Assembly: GCF_000505665.1 (NCBI RefSeq)
Contig: NC_023033.1
Coordinates: 558,001 to 622,000, forward strand
DNA from: Thermosynechococcus sp. NK55a
GTDB lineage: Bacteria; Cyanobacteriota; Cyanobacteriia; Thermosynechococcales; Thermosynechococcaceae
Direction of reading: 5' to 3'
Length of the DNA: 64,000 bases
Below are positions 45,201 through 52,212 of this stretch, piece after piece. The position numbers and the translations under genes are program-made. The notes under the pieces are model-generated. The model was given only the letters and a program-made list of their open reading frames with translations. It was not told where the DNA came from and searched no databases. Positions within the stretch are counted from its first letter, which is position 1. Each line of letters begins with the position of its first letter.

Positions 45201-45417
45201 CAAGGGGCTTGGTCACCTCCTCAACAGCAACACTAGGTATCACCCCCGGAATATTCAGCCGTACACCAATGCGCGGGTAGGTAATCCCCGGGAGTAGATC
45301 CACTTGCAGACGCAGAAGGGTAAAGACCGCCAAAACCACGACTGTGAGGGTCAGCATCAGAGTGCCGATGTGGCGGGTTACCGCCAAGCCACTAAAACTA
45401 AAGCGTGGGGAGGTCAT
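42226..45417 (-). CDS. RND efflux pump, HAE1-like inner membrane transporter
   Basis: The 1063-residue protein has the RND layout: helix 1 at the N-terminus, two large periplasmic loops and two sets of membrane helices. Stretches such as LALGVGIVVDNAIVMLE (TM4 with the proton-relay acidic residues), and GAILLVGIVVNNAIIMVE in the second half, are typical of the HAE/AcrB group. It exports hydrophobic compounds or metals through an adaptor and an outer membrane channel, neither of which is adjacent. Three tandem 13-bp repeats lie just before the start codon. Confidence 0.95.
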   Translation of the reverse strand: MTSPRFSFSGLAVTRHIGTLMLTLTVVVLAVFTLLRLQVDLLPGITYPRIGVRLNIPGVIPSVAVEEVTKPLEEALSRTEGVVQVYSQTREGQVSIDLFFEPGGDVDQALNEVTAAFNRARSTLPDIIESPRLFKFDPSQLPVYEFALTSETLSGRELRVFADEDLERELSIVPGVAGVDVSGGTTEEVRILVDLDRLQATGVGLNQILTALSDRNQDVSGGRIRGQSAEPLTRTVGRFRNLSEIEDVVLTGTNGQRVYLRDVAQVVDGSAEQRVFVTLNGQPAVKISIFKQPAANTVEVADGIKRRLAALQAANLVPRDARIIPVLDESVYIRNALNNVITAGLTGTLLAAIAVLLFLGSVRQTLIILLAIPLSTMAAILLMGLFNFSLNVFSLGGLALGVGIVVDNAIVMLETLAEIDPQHMIQEQYLEEVKRRSQGIESALVASTLTNLVAILPFLLLGGLIALLFNELILTISFAVAASLLVALTVVPALASRLLGVRVQNRLRQVAFIRLFNEKFLWLRGRYEWALGQVLRARWLVVGLAIALLGGGSWLLSQQIPQELLPRINTGQVNLSAIFAPGTPLPQSRRVMAAVDEVLMAQPGTEAVFTTTGGALLGTNTIANPLRANSNIILRRGVKVDRYITVATQALDQLNLVGVRLRLSPGQVRGIILTNSPVRGADLDVILRGNDEDTLSRFGRQVLRVLDEKATLVRFRPDADPPQPEIQILPDWERVGELGLNTLNLGQTIQTALTGFVPTRLQRGDRLVDIRVQLNSESIQNPADLATIPLFTANNHPLRLGDVARIEPSQAPAEIRRINRQQVFMLAGNLVEGASLSAALAETNAILRELEFPPGVSLMPSTAAQANQQLQQALGVLGSLAAFLVFVVMAVQYNSLLDPLVIMFTIPLALAGGIWGLYLTRTAIGATVIVGAILLVGIVVNNAIIMVELANEIYQQQGCSRSQAIRKAAPARLRPIMMTTITTVVGMFPLALGLGEGSEFLQPLGIVVFSGLAVATLLTLFLIPCFYVILHGFERTTHRSLPAPLPAPAVPPTGASPEELQQH

Positions 45418-45423
45418 GGCAGG

Positions 45424-45462
45424 TCAATTACCCTAGTCAATTACTGTAGCCAATTACTGTAA
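45424..45462. repeat. Three tandem 13-bp repeats at the RND pump start
   Basis: Units TCAATTACCCTAG (45424-45436), TCAATTACTGTAG (45437-45449) and CCAATTACTGTAA (45450-45462) follow without gaps; neighbours differ at two positions. They end 6 bp from the ATG of the RND gene (45417, minus strand), so they occupy the translation start region. Confidence 0.9.
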
Positions 45463-45536
45463 AAGTCATCTTTTTAGACACCGCTACTTTAACATCGTTT
45501 CCCAGCGGTCGGACTGCTTCCCAAAAGCAATGGGGT

Positions 45537-46871
45537 CTATGCCCACACCCAGCGATCGCGCCCCCCATGTTTCGCCTGATACAAAGCTTGATCAGCACGA
45601 GGAATTGAGTCACTGAGCACCTGTTCCCCCGTTCTAAACAGAGTGACACCCAAACTAATTGTCACAGATAAAAACTGCTGATCTGCGAGTTCCACGGGCT
45701 GGCTTCTCACGACTGAGCACAGTTCCTCGGCCGTTGCTCTCGCCTCCTCTTCGTAGGCAACAAAAAACAACAGGACAAATTCCTCGCCTCCCCAGCGGAC
45801 CAAAATGCCCTCTTTGCGGTCTTCTAACACCTGCTTTGCCCTTGCCGCCAAGGTGCGCAGAACCACATCCCCCTGATCGTGACCATAGGTATCGTTAATG
45901 CGCTTAAAGTGATCAATGTCAAAAATCATGACCGTGAGCAGGGCTTCTCCCGTAGCGGCCTGGGATTCATAAGCCTCAACTCGACTCAACAGAAAGCGAC
46001 GATTGAAAGCGCCAGTGAGGGGATCTAACCAAGCCAGAGCCAAAAGTGCTTGCTCCCGCTGCCGCATATCACTGATGTCAGAAAAGATCCACACGCGCCC
46101 TAGGCGACTATCGCCACGCACCGGGTGGGTATCAATGAGAAATGTTTTCTCACCCATCCGACACTCCCCCTGCGCACTGAAGTTGCCATTAGCAGCCAGC
46201 CCTTGAAAAATGTTGACTAGCTCATCGCGGTTATCGCATCGCTCCCGCGCCTGTTTCATGTGCTCGGCAACAATCTGAACTGGATGGCTGCCCGCTGGCA
46301 GTTGCAGCCATTGAGCAGCGTAGGAATTGACCATTGCTGTAGAGCCATCCCCTTTGATTAAAACCAAGCCCAGCGGCACTGTGTCGAAAATATCTTGGAA
46401 TTGCACTTCAAAGATGAAGCTATTTTGACTTTGACGATGATGGATCAACAGTTGGCGGTACAGAGCCGCAATGTAGCCTTTCTGTTCTGCGAGTTGCCGC
46501 AGCGGGCCTTCGACGGGATTCACCAGTAGCAACCCCTGGCAACAATCCTCTGGGTCACCGCAGGGGATGTAGACAATTCGCTCAACCTTATTTAAAAGAC
46601 AGAAAAAAATAGAGGGCAGTTTGAGAAAAGGCAAAACATCAATAACAGCTCCCTGGACCAAATCTCGCCACGGCCCGATGATTTGCAGATTGGGAAATTT
46701 GGTAGTGCTGGTTGTGGTGATAATTTGTGCGCAATTGCCTTGCTGATCAATCGTTAGGGCGAGAACAAGCTCAGATTGCGACCAATTTGCGATTAGATGA
46801 CAAAATGCTGTGATAGTATCGGGCGCGGGAAGAAGCTGGCGGGGTAGGTGTTCCTGCACTTTTTTTAGCAT
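45537..46871 (-). CDS. GAF-PAS-GGDEF diguanylate cyclase
   Basis: This 444-residue soluble protein has a GAF-like N-terminus (about 1-150), a PAS domain (about 160-270, IFDTVPLGLVLIKGDGS) and a GGDEF domain (about 280-444). The active site reads GGEEF, and the metal-binding DIDHFKRINDTYGHDQGD is intact, so it should make cyclic-di-GMP. There is no RxxD inhibitory site upstream of GGEEF. It starts 25 bp after the end of the RsbQ-like hydrolase gene, so the two are an operon. The hydrolase may supply or remove a PAS/GAF ligand. Confidence 0.93.
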   Translation of the reverse strand: MLKKVQEHLPRQLLPAPDTITAFCHLIANWSQSELVLALTIDQQGNCAQIITTTSTTKFPNLQIIGPWRDLVQGAVIDVLPFLKLPSIFFCLLNKVERIVYIPCGDPEDCCQGLLLVNPVEGPLRQLAEQKGYIAALYRQLLIHHRQSQNSFIFEVQFQDIFDTVPLGLVLIKGDGSTAMVNSYAAQWLQLPAGSHPVQIVAEHMKQARERCDNRDELVNIFQGLAANGNFSAQGECRMGEKTFLIDTHPVRGDSRLGRVWIFSDISDMRQREQALLALAWLDPLTGAFNRRFLLSRVEAYESQAATGEALLTVMIFDIDHFKRINDTYGHDQGDVVLRTLAARAKQVLEDRKEGILVRWGGEEFVLLFFVAYEEEARATAEELCSVVRSQPVELADQQFLSVTISLGVTLFRTGEQVLSDSIPRADQALYQAKHGGRDRWVWA

Positions 46872-46896
46872 GCCCTAACCAGAATAGATTGTGCAT

Positions 46897-47721
46897 TTAT
46901 ATGCTTATGTATTTTTTGAGTAAAGAACCAACGGCTGTGGGATGGGTCATGTGGGGAAGATGGCCTTGAGCGTCGATCCAATCAAGGGTACTGTGGGGCA
47001 GGGTGGCATGTAACCACAGGGCGACCCCTTGGGAAACTACGAAGTCATTGCGGTTAAAAATCAGGTGTACAGGCTGCTGTACCTTGCCGACAAAGGAGCG
47101 GGTATCGGAGTCAAAAATCATCCGGAGAGTGCGCAGGGCAATCCCTGGCTGCAATCGAAAGAGGATCTTAGAAAAGTCAGCTAGCTGGTGCTCCTCCTTC
47201 ACCCCAAACATGAGTGGGGCAAAACCCGCAGCCCATGCTTGATAGTTCGTCACCATTGCCTCATAAATGGCCTGTAGGTCGGCGAGGGTTAGGGTGCCAG
47301 GATAGTTCTCATCCTTGAGATAGTAAGGGGAGGGACCAATCCAGATGTGTCGTCGAAATAGGTCCGGTCTGGCGATCGCGGCAATGGCACCGATCATGCA
47401 ACTGACCGAGTGGCCAACATAGATGCAAGATTGGACGCCAAGATTATCCAGCAATTCAATGAGATCATCGGCATAGCCATACAAATGGCTGTGTCTTTGG
47501 ACATCATAGCGGTGTTGCGTATCCTCATCGGAGCCACAGCCTGCAAGATCATAGCGGATATAGGTGAAGCCCTTAGGGAAGAAAGGGTTTAAATAGTCCC
47601 AAGCGCTTTTATCAGTACCAAAGCCATGTCCAAGCACCACAGGAACCTCACCCCAGCCATCCATCTGGACGTAGGGCTTGAGAGACTCGGGAACACAGGG
47701 AACTTGACTTGTAATTTGCAT
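46897..47721 (-). CDS. RsbQ/KAI2-like alpha/beta hydrolase
   Basis: The 274-residue enzyme has the catalytic triad Ser105 (VGHSVSCMIG), Asp226 (NRNDFVV) and His254 (AQGHLPHM), with spacing as in Bacillus RsbQ (about 96/219/247) and the plant receptors KAI2 and D14. The oxyanion region GHGFGTDKSAW is also typical. RsbQ works with the PAS phosphatase RsbP in energy stress by acting on an unknown small molecule. Here the neighbour in the operon is a GAF-PAS-GGDEF protein, so a similar ligand-supply role for a c-di-GMP enzyme is inferred. Confidence 0.93.
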   Translation of the reverse strand: MQITSQVPCVPESLKPYVQMDGWGEVPVVLGHGFGTDKSAWDYLNPFFPKGFTYIRYDLAGCGSDEDTQHRYDVQRHSHLYGYADDLIELLDNLGVQSCIYVGHSVSCMIGAIAAIARPDLFRRHIWIGPSPYYLKDENYPGTLTLADLQAIYEAMVTNYQAWAAGFAPLMFGVKEEHQLADFSKILFRLQPGIALRTLRMIFDSDTRSFVGKVQQPVHLIFNRNDFVVSQGVALWLHATLPHSTLDWIDAQGHLPHMTHPTAVGSLLKKYISI

Positions 47722-48051
47722 AGAAGTTTCGCACTGATAAAAGCTGGAGTTAGTTTCTTTAGCTTTTAGTGAATGAATTGAGCTGGAAACCCCCAGAAAA
47801 ATTCTACAAAAAGCATAACATCTCTAAGAGTGGCGCCAAATGATTTAGCAAAAGTTTATTACTGCCTCGCAGTGAGTAAGCGGTCTTGAACAGCTTATTG
47901 ACCGGCCAACCGCTGCCGCAGGGCAGCCCCTGTGCCACGAGCTGCTGCTGGGACAGCACCGATTAACCTTCCTAAGTCAGGTTCTGCAAAATAGCGGATG
48001 GTGTTCCCCTTACACTAGCCTAGAAAAGGCAGAGATTCAGAAGAGACAAAG
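47722..48051. other. Intergenic region with a short coding-like remnant
   Basis: These 330 bp separate the hydrolase gene (minus) from the ThyX-like gene (plus), so both promoters must lie here. On the minus strand 48014-47895 is an open frame without a start codon. It encodes an ordered sequence (IRYFAEPDLGRLIGAVP, then a helix ending LRQRLAGQ) that looks like the C-terminus of a lost protein or an unrecognised short gene. A TACACT box at 48011-48016 may serve the ThyX-like gene. Confidence 0.35.
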
Positions 48052-48867
48052 ATGCAAGATGGGCGTGTAATTGCCGATTCAATTTCGCCAGCAGGGGTGC
48101 GCTTGGTGACGCTTCAACTGACGTATCCGCGCTTTATCCATAGTGAACTCCTCACCCATCGCGTGTTTTCTCGCAATTCCGCCAGTTCGCGAGCCGTTCC
48201 CGTGGCTAAAATGATGGCACAAGTGGAACAGAACCCAGTCATCCCCTACCATTGGGGAAAAAACCAGCGAGGGATGCAGGCGCGTGAAGAAAGTGAACAA
48301 AAGGAGGCGGCAAAGGAAATCTGGCTGAAAACTCGCCTCGCAGTTCTTGAGGGGGCACGCCAGCTCCATGAGCTGGGAATTCATAAGCAAGTGGTCAACC
48401 GCATGCTTGAACCGTGGATGTGGATGCAAACGGTTGTCAGCAGTACCGAGTGGGATAACTTTCTGCGCCTGCGCAATCACCCCGATGCCCAGCCAGAAAT
48501 GCAGGCCTTGGCCAAGCTGATTCAGCATTTGCTGGAGACCCATGAACCCACTCCTGTGGCTGTGGGAGATTGGCACCTACCCTACATCGATCCGACTGAG
48601 CGCCAGCAATATAGTCTCGAGGAGTGCAAGTATATGTCTGTGGCCCGTTGTGCACGGGTGTCCTACTATCTGCGGGATGGTCAACGCAGTGACCCTGCCT
48701 CTGATCTTGCCCTCTATGAGCGCTTGGCGGGAGCAGAACCGAAGCACCTCTCTCCCCTCGAGCACGTGGCGGAATGTATGGGCGATCGCCAGTCCTACGC
48801 GAATTTTGTTGGCTGGCGACAACTCCGTTACTTTGAGGAGAGAAAATCAGCAAGTCCCCGCAAATGA
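48052..48867 (+). CDS. Divergent FAD-dependent thymidylate synthase (ThyX-like)
   Basis: This 271-residue protein has two ThyX hallmarks. The first is THRVFSRNSASSRAVP, which matches RHR-x7-S except that the first Arg is Thr. The second is FLRLRNHPDAQPEMQ, matching FxxLR-x4-AQxE. ThyX enzymes methylate dUMP to dTMP with flavin and methylenetetrahydrofolate. It is longer than usual ThyX (about 220-250) and resembles divergent members often seen in phages. Whether it is the main thymidylate synthase cannot be told from the window. Confidence 0.85.
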   Translation: MQDGRVIADSISPAGVRLVTLQLTYPRFIHSELLTHRVFSRNSASSRAVPVAKMMAQVEQNPVIPYHWGKNQRGMQAREESEQKEAAKEIWLKTRLAVLEGARQLHELGIHKQVVNRMLEPWMWMQTVVSSTEWDNFLRLRNHPDAQPEMQALAKLIQHLLETHEPTPVAVGDWHLPYIDPTERQQYSLEECKYMSVARCARVSYYLRDGQRSDPASDLALYERLAGAEPKHLSPLEHVAECMGDRQSYANFVGWRQLRYFEERKSASPRK

Positions 48868-48896
48868 TCCGCGATACACTGAGTACCAGAAGAGGC

Positions 48897-48920
48897 TTAC
48901 TTGACTATTTACTTGACTAT
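48897..48920. repeat. Perfect 12-bp tandem repeat with paired TTGACT boxes
   Basis: TTACTTGACTAT occurs at 48897-48908 and 48909-48920. Each copy contains TTGACT, which resembles a -35 box. It lies 15 bp before the ATG of the 44-residue membrane protein gene. Confidence 0.92.
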
Positions 48921-48935
48921 AGCGAGGCGTGAACT

Positions 48936-49070
48936 ATGGATGCTGTGATTAGCGTAAAGCCCATTCTGCTGGCCATGACGCCTGTATTTATTCTGTTGTG
49001 TTTGTTTTTTGGCACCCGCAATGGCTTCTACGACACGGATCAGTACCACGGCAACGGTTCTGCTCATTAA
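48936..49070 (+). CDS. Small single-helix membrane protein (44 residues)
   Basis: The frame ATG 48936 to TAA 49070 encodes 44 residues. It has a GAGG ribosome binding site 8 bp upstream and a clear layout: a short N-terminus (MDAVISVKP), one transmembrane helix (ILLAMTPVFILLCLFF) and a polar, His/Tyr/Asp-rich tail (GTRNGFYDTDQYHGNGSAH). The composition is that of small thylakoid proteins of photosystems or cytochrome complexes. It is none of the photosystem or b6f subunits I can recall; exact identity is open. Confidence 0.75.
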   Translation: MDAVISVKPILLAMTPVFILLCLFFGTRNGFYDTDQYHGNGSAH

Positions 49071-49102
49071 ATCTAACTAGGGAGGGTGACTGATCGCCAT
49101 TC

Positions 49103-50725
49103 ATGATCGAGTGCCTCAACTATGGGGTGGGTCACGCTGAGGAGGGGGTGTGCATTGGCTTAGGAATTGGCACCTATCGAATTTTGCTGGACTGCGGTGT
49201 GCCGTCTCTTGATGTCCTGCCCCTTGCTGAGATTGAACAGCATCCCTTTGATCTAGTGCTCTGTAGCCATGCCCACGCGGATCATGCCCGCAGTTTGTTG
49301 GCACTCCATCGCCGTTTCCCCCATATTCCGATCTATGCCAGTGAAGTGACAACGCAACTGTTGCCCCTGAATTGGCCAGATGAAACGGTGCCTCCCTTTT
49401 GCCGTGCCTTACCTTGGCGATCGCCCGTGGAGTTTGGCGATGGCCTAACGGCTGAACTCTTTCCTGCGGGGCATCTGCCGGGGGCAGCGGTTTTTGTCCT
49501 CACCTATCACGATCCAGACCCAGAGCAACCGCCCCTGAGCGTGGTTTATACGGGGGATTTTTTCCTGTCCCATACTCGCTTTACGGAAGGACTACCCCTT
49601 GCGGATCTACGGGGATTGCAACCGGATGTGCTCATCATTGAGGGCAGCTTGGGCACAGCGCGACACCCCCACCGCCGGCAACAGGAAAACCAATTGGCGG
49701 AGCGCATCCGCACAGCGATTGACCAGGGCTATAATCTATTGCTTCCCCTGCCTCCCCTCGGTACTGCCCAAGAAATTCTCATCCTCCTGCGCAGTCATCA
49801 TCTCTTTACAGGACAGCCGATTCAGATTTGGGTGGGGCCAGCGATCGCCCGCGGTTGCGATGCCTACCTCACGGTTTTGCCCCATTTACCCACCGCCATT
49901 CAAAACTTTGCCCACCACCAGTCCCTCTTTTGGGATCAGCGGGTCAAACCCCAAGTGCAGCCCTTGAGGAATTTGGCGCAAATTCGAGGTGAAGTCCCTA
50001 CCATTATTCTTGTGGAGGAGGATCAAGACCTGCGCCCCTACGTGACCCAAGGGGGACGACCTTGGCTAGTGCTCTATCCACGTTTACGCTATGGTCAACC
50101 CGTACGGGAAGGCTATCCTGAGTTTGGAGACTTACCCAATGTGGAGGTGGATACGTTTTTACTCTCCCTCCATGCTGATGGTCCTGCAACAACTCAACTG
50201 ATTCACAATATCCGACCGCAGCATGTGGTGCTGATCCACGGCAATCCCAACTACCTTGCGGACTTGGCTAGCCTGAATGAATTGAGTAACCGCTACCATC
50301 TGCACACCCCCACCAGTGGCTCAACGATTCAATTTCCCATTGGCCAATTGACCCTTTCGACGCCCAGTTCATTGGTGCAACTGGCCTATGAGGGAGAGGT
50401 GAGTGAGTGGAATCATGAAGTCATGATTCACCTACCAGCTTCTATTACCACCGATCCGCGCTGGCGACGGCTGGCAGATACCGGTTTTGTTCTGGCCTCT
50501 TGGCAAGGGGAGCAATTACTGATTCGCGGCATGACTCCCAAAGAAGTACTCGGTGGTACTTCAGCCCTAATCCTGCCCGACCAGCCCAGTTGCTTTAACT
50601 GTCAGTTTTATCGCGGTCAACGCTGCTGGAACGAAGCCTCTGCCCTCTACAACTTCAAAGTGGCACCGGAGGGCTATTGTCCAGCCTTTGAGCGGGCGGA
50701 AACGCAACCGGAACCCGAAAGCTAG
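49103..50725 (+). CDS. Metallo-beta-lactamase/beta-CASP-like hydrolase with C-terminal Cys cluster
   Basis: The 540-residue protein has the zinc site SHAHADH (His56, His58, Asp60, His61), AGHLPGAAV and YTGDFFLS of the MBL fold. The middle part resembles the beta-CASP insert of RNA-processing nucleases (CPSF-73/RNase J class), with a final HGNP motif. The C-terminus adds a Cys cluster (CFNCQFYRGQRCW...GYCPAF) that may bind metal. RNA or DNA hydrolysis is likely, but no substrate is indicated. It is 32 bp from the small membrane protein gene. Confidence 0.85.
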   Translation: MIECLNYGVGHAEEGVCIGLGIGTYRILLDCGVPSLDVLPLAEIEQHPFDLVLCSHAHADHARSLLALHRRFPHIPIYASEVTTQLLPLNWPDETVPPFCRALPWRSPVEFGDGLTAELFPAGHLPGAAVFVLTYHDPDPEQPPLSVVYTGDFFLSHTRFTEGLPLADLRGLQPDVLIIEGSLGTARHPHRRQQENQLAERIRTAIDQGYNLLLPLPPLGTAQEILILLRSHHLFTGQPIQIWVGPAIARGCDAYLTVLPHLPTAIQNFAHHQSLFWDQRVKPQVQPLRNLAQIRGEVPTIILVEEDQDLRPYVTQGGRPWLVLYPRLRYGQPVREGYPEFGDLPNVEVDTFLLSLHADGPATTQLIHNIRPQHVVLIHGNPNYLADLASLNELSNRYHLHTPTSGSTIQFPIGQLTLSTPSSLVQLAYEGEVSEWNHEVMIHLPASITTDPRWRRLADTGFVLASWQGEQLLIRGMTPKEVLGGTSALILPDQPSCFNCQFYRGQRCWNEASALYNFKVAPEGYCPAFERAETQPEPES

Positions 50726-52139
50726 GGAGTTTGTAACTGTCGCTGCAGAACCACAGTGGGGCTTTCCGCGCCTGTTTTGGGGTCAATGGCGATCGCCATC
50801 AGGGCAATGGAATAGACCCTAGAAGGCACGTCAATGTGAAGGACAGTTTGCCAGTAATCCCCATAGGGATAAAAGTCAAACTCCACTAGCCAGCGGGGGC
50901 CAGCGATTAACTCCCCTGTTTCGCCATTGGTGATCCACACTTTGACGGAGCAACCCCGTTGTGTTGCAGGCAAATTCACCTTCAGGTGCAGCGGCGATAC
51001 CAGTGGCTCCGGTGACAGCAGGAGCTGGGGTGGGGTCAATACATAGGTACTCTCAGGATTTGTCGATACTGGGGGTGTGGTTTCAAGGGGGGGCGCTAAC
51101 TCAGCCAACTGCTGCAATCGCGACCAAAATCGCTTTTGGCGATCAATGGGCAAATCGCGAGGCGGTGATACAGTAACCGCAGACAAGGGCTGGCAAAAGC
51201 TGGGCAAATCCACAACAACGGGCGCTTTCACAGGCTTCAGTTGGGGCGGTAGGGAAAAACCGCTCACCGGCACAGGTTGGAGGGCCGTATCCCCCAAGAT
51301 GGGCAACTGCGGGCCAGTGGGCGTTTTACGCTTCGGGGGGAGGGTTGGGGCGGCGCAGAGACGGCAGGGATCTCGGGTGCCGGGAGCACCGTGACCATAA
51401 AGGCTTGGACTTGGCGAAGATCCCTGTGTTCTAGGGGTTTGTTGGGTAGGAGGCGGGCTTCCCCCACCATGACTGGATAATCTGCCAAGGGGGTGAGTGT
51501 ACACTGAAACCCCCATTTTCCCTCGCGGGCGATCGCTGGCACTGAGTGCTCCTGTACCACATCGCGGGTGACGGGATTGCGCAAGCGAATCACCACTGTA
51601 CCGGGAACGGCAACTGTGCCTTCCAAAACCAACGTTTCATCGGCAAAGATTGTGTAGGCACTTTGGGGCAGCTCAATCAGCGTCGTGGGCAACTGCGCAG
51701 GGGAGGGTTCTTGGGGCTGAGGGGGGTCGGCGGCTTTAACTGGCTGCTCTGGAACCGCAGGCAAGGTTTCTGGTGTGGGCAAGTCCCATGCTTCGCTTTG
51801 GGCAAGGACATCAAGGGCGATCGCAAACACCTCTGAATCCAGCACCCCCTCTCGCGCCACACGGCATCGAAACTCCCAACGCCCCGGCTGCAAATACGTA
51901 AAGGGCAGAATACCCATGAGTCCTGTGGAACTGCTGCGGTGGGTGCGGCGTTGATAGCGTTGCTTGGACACCCCCTGATCATCGTAAAGATGGGTAATTT
52001 GCACTTCCACAGAGGTTTCGGGAACAGGACAGCGCGCCATCAAGCGGTAACTGCCCTCCAAAACTTCCGCCGAGGGTGGCTCTAGGGGCAACCAAGCACG
52101 ATCGCCCTCCTTTTGCAATAAAAACTCCCATCCGCCCAT
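50722..52139 (-). pseudogene. Unknown cyanobacterial protein broken by one frameshift
   Basis: From 52139 the first frame encodes a beta-rich N-terminal domain (starting MGGWEFLLQKEGDRAW), a Pro-rich linker and a second domain (FADETLVLEGTVAVPGTVVI). It then runs out of frame near 51264. The C-terminal part (from the PPKRKTPTGPQLPILG region to the end at 50722) is in another frame. Adding one base in the G6 run at 51335-51340 (C6 on the coding strand) joins both into one protein of about 472 residues. No second lesion is seen. Function unknown; each part looks like an immunoglobulin-like sandwich. Its end overlaps the beta-CASP-like gene end by 4 bp. Confidence 0.8.
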
Positions 52140-52212
52140 AGCTCACCTTCACTCCGCTACTGCTTAGGATATTGCACAGAAGATGCCGTATTATGCAATC
52201 TGGAGCCCCCAG

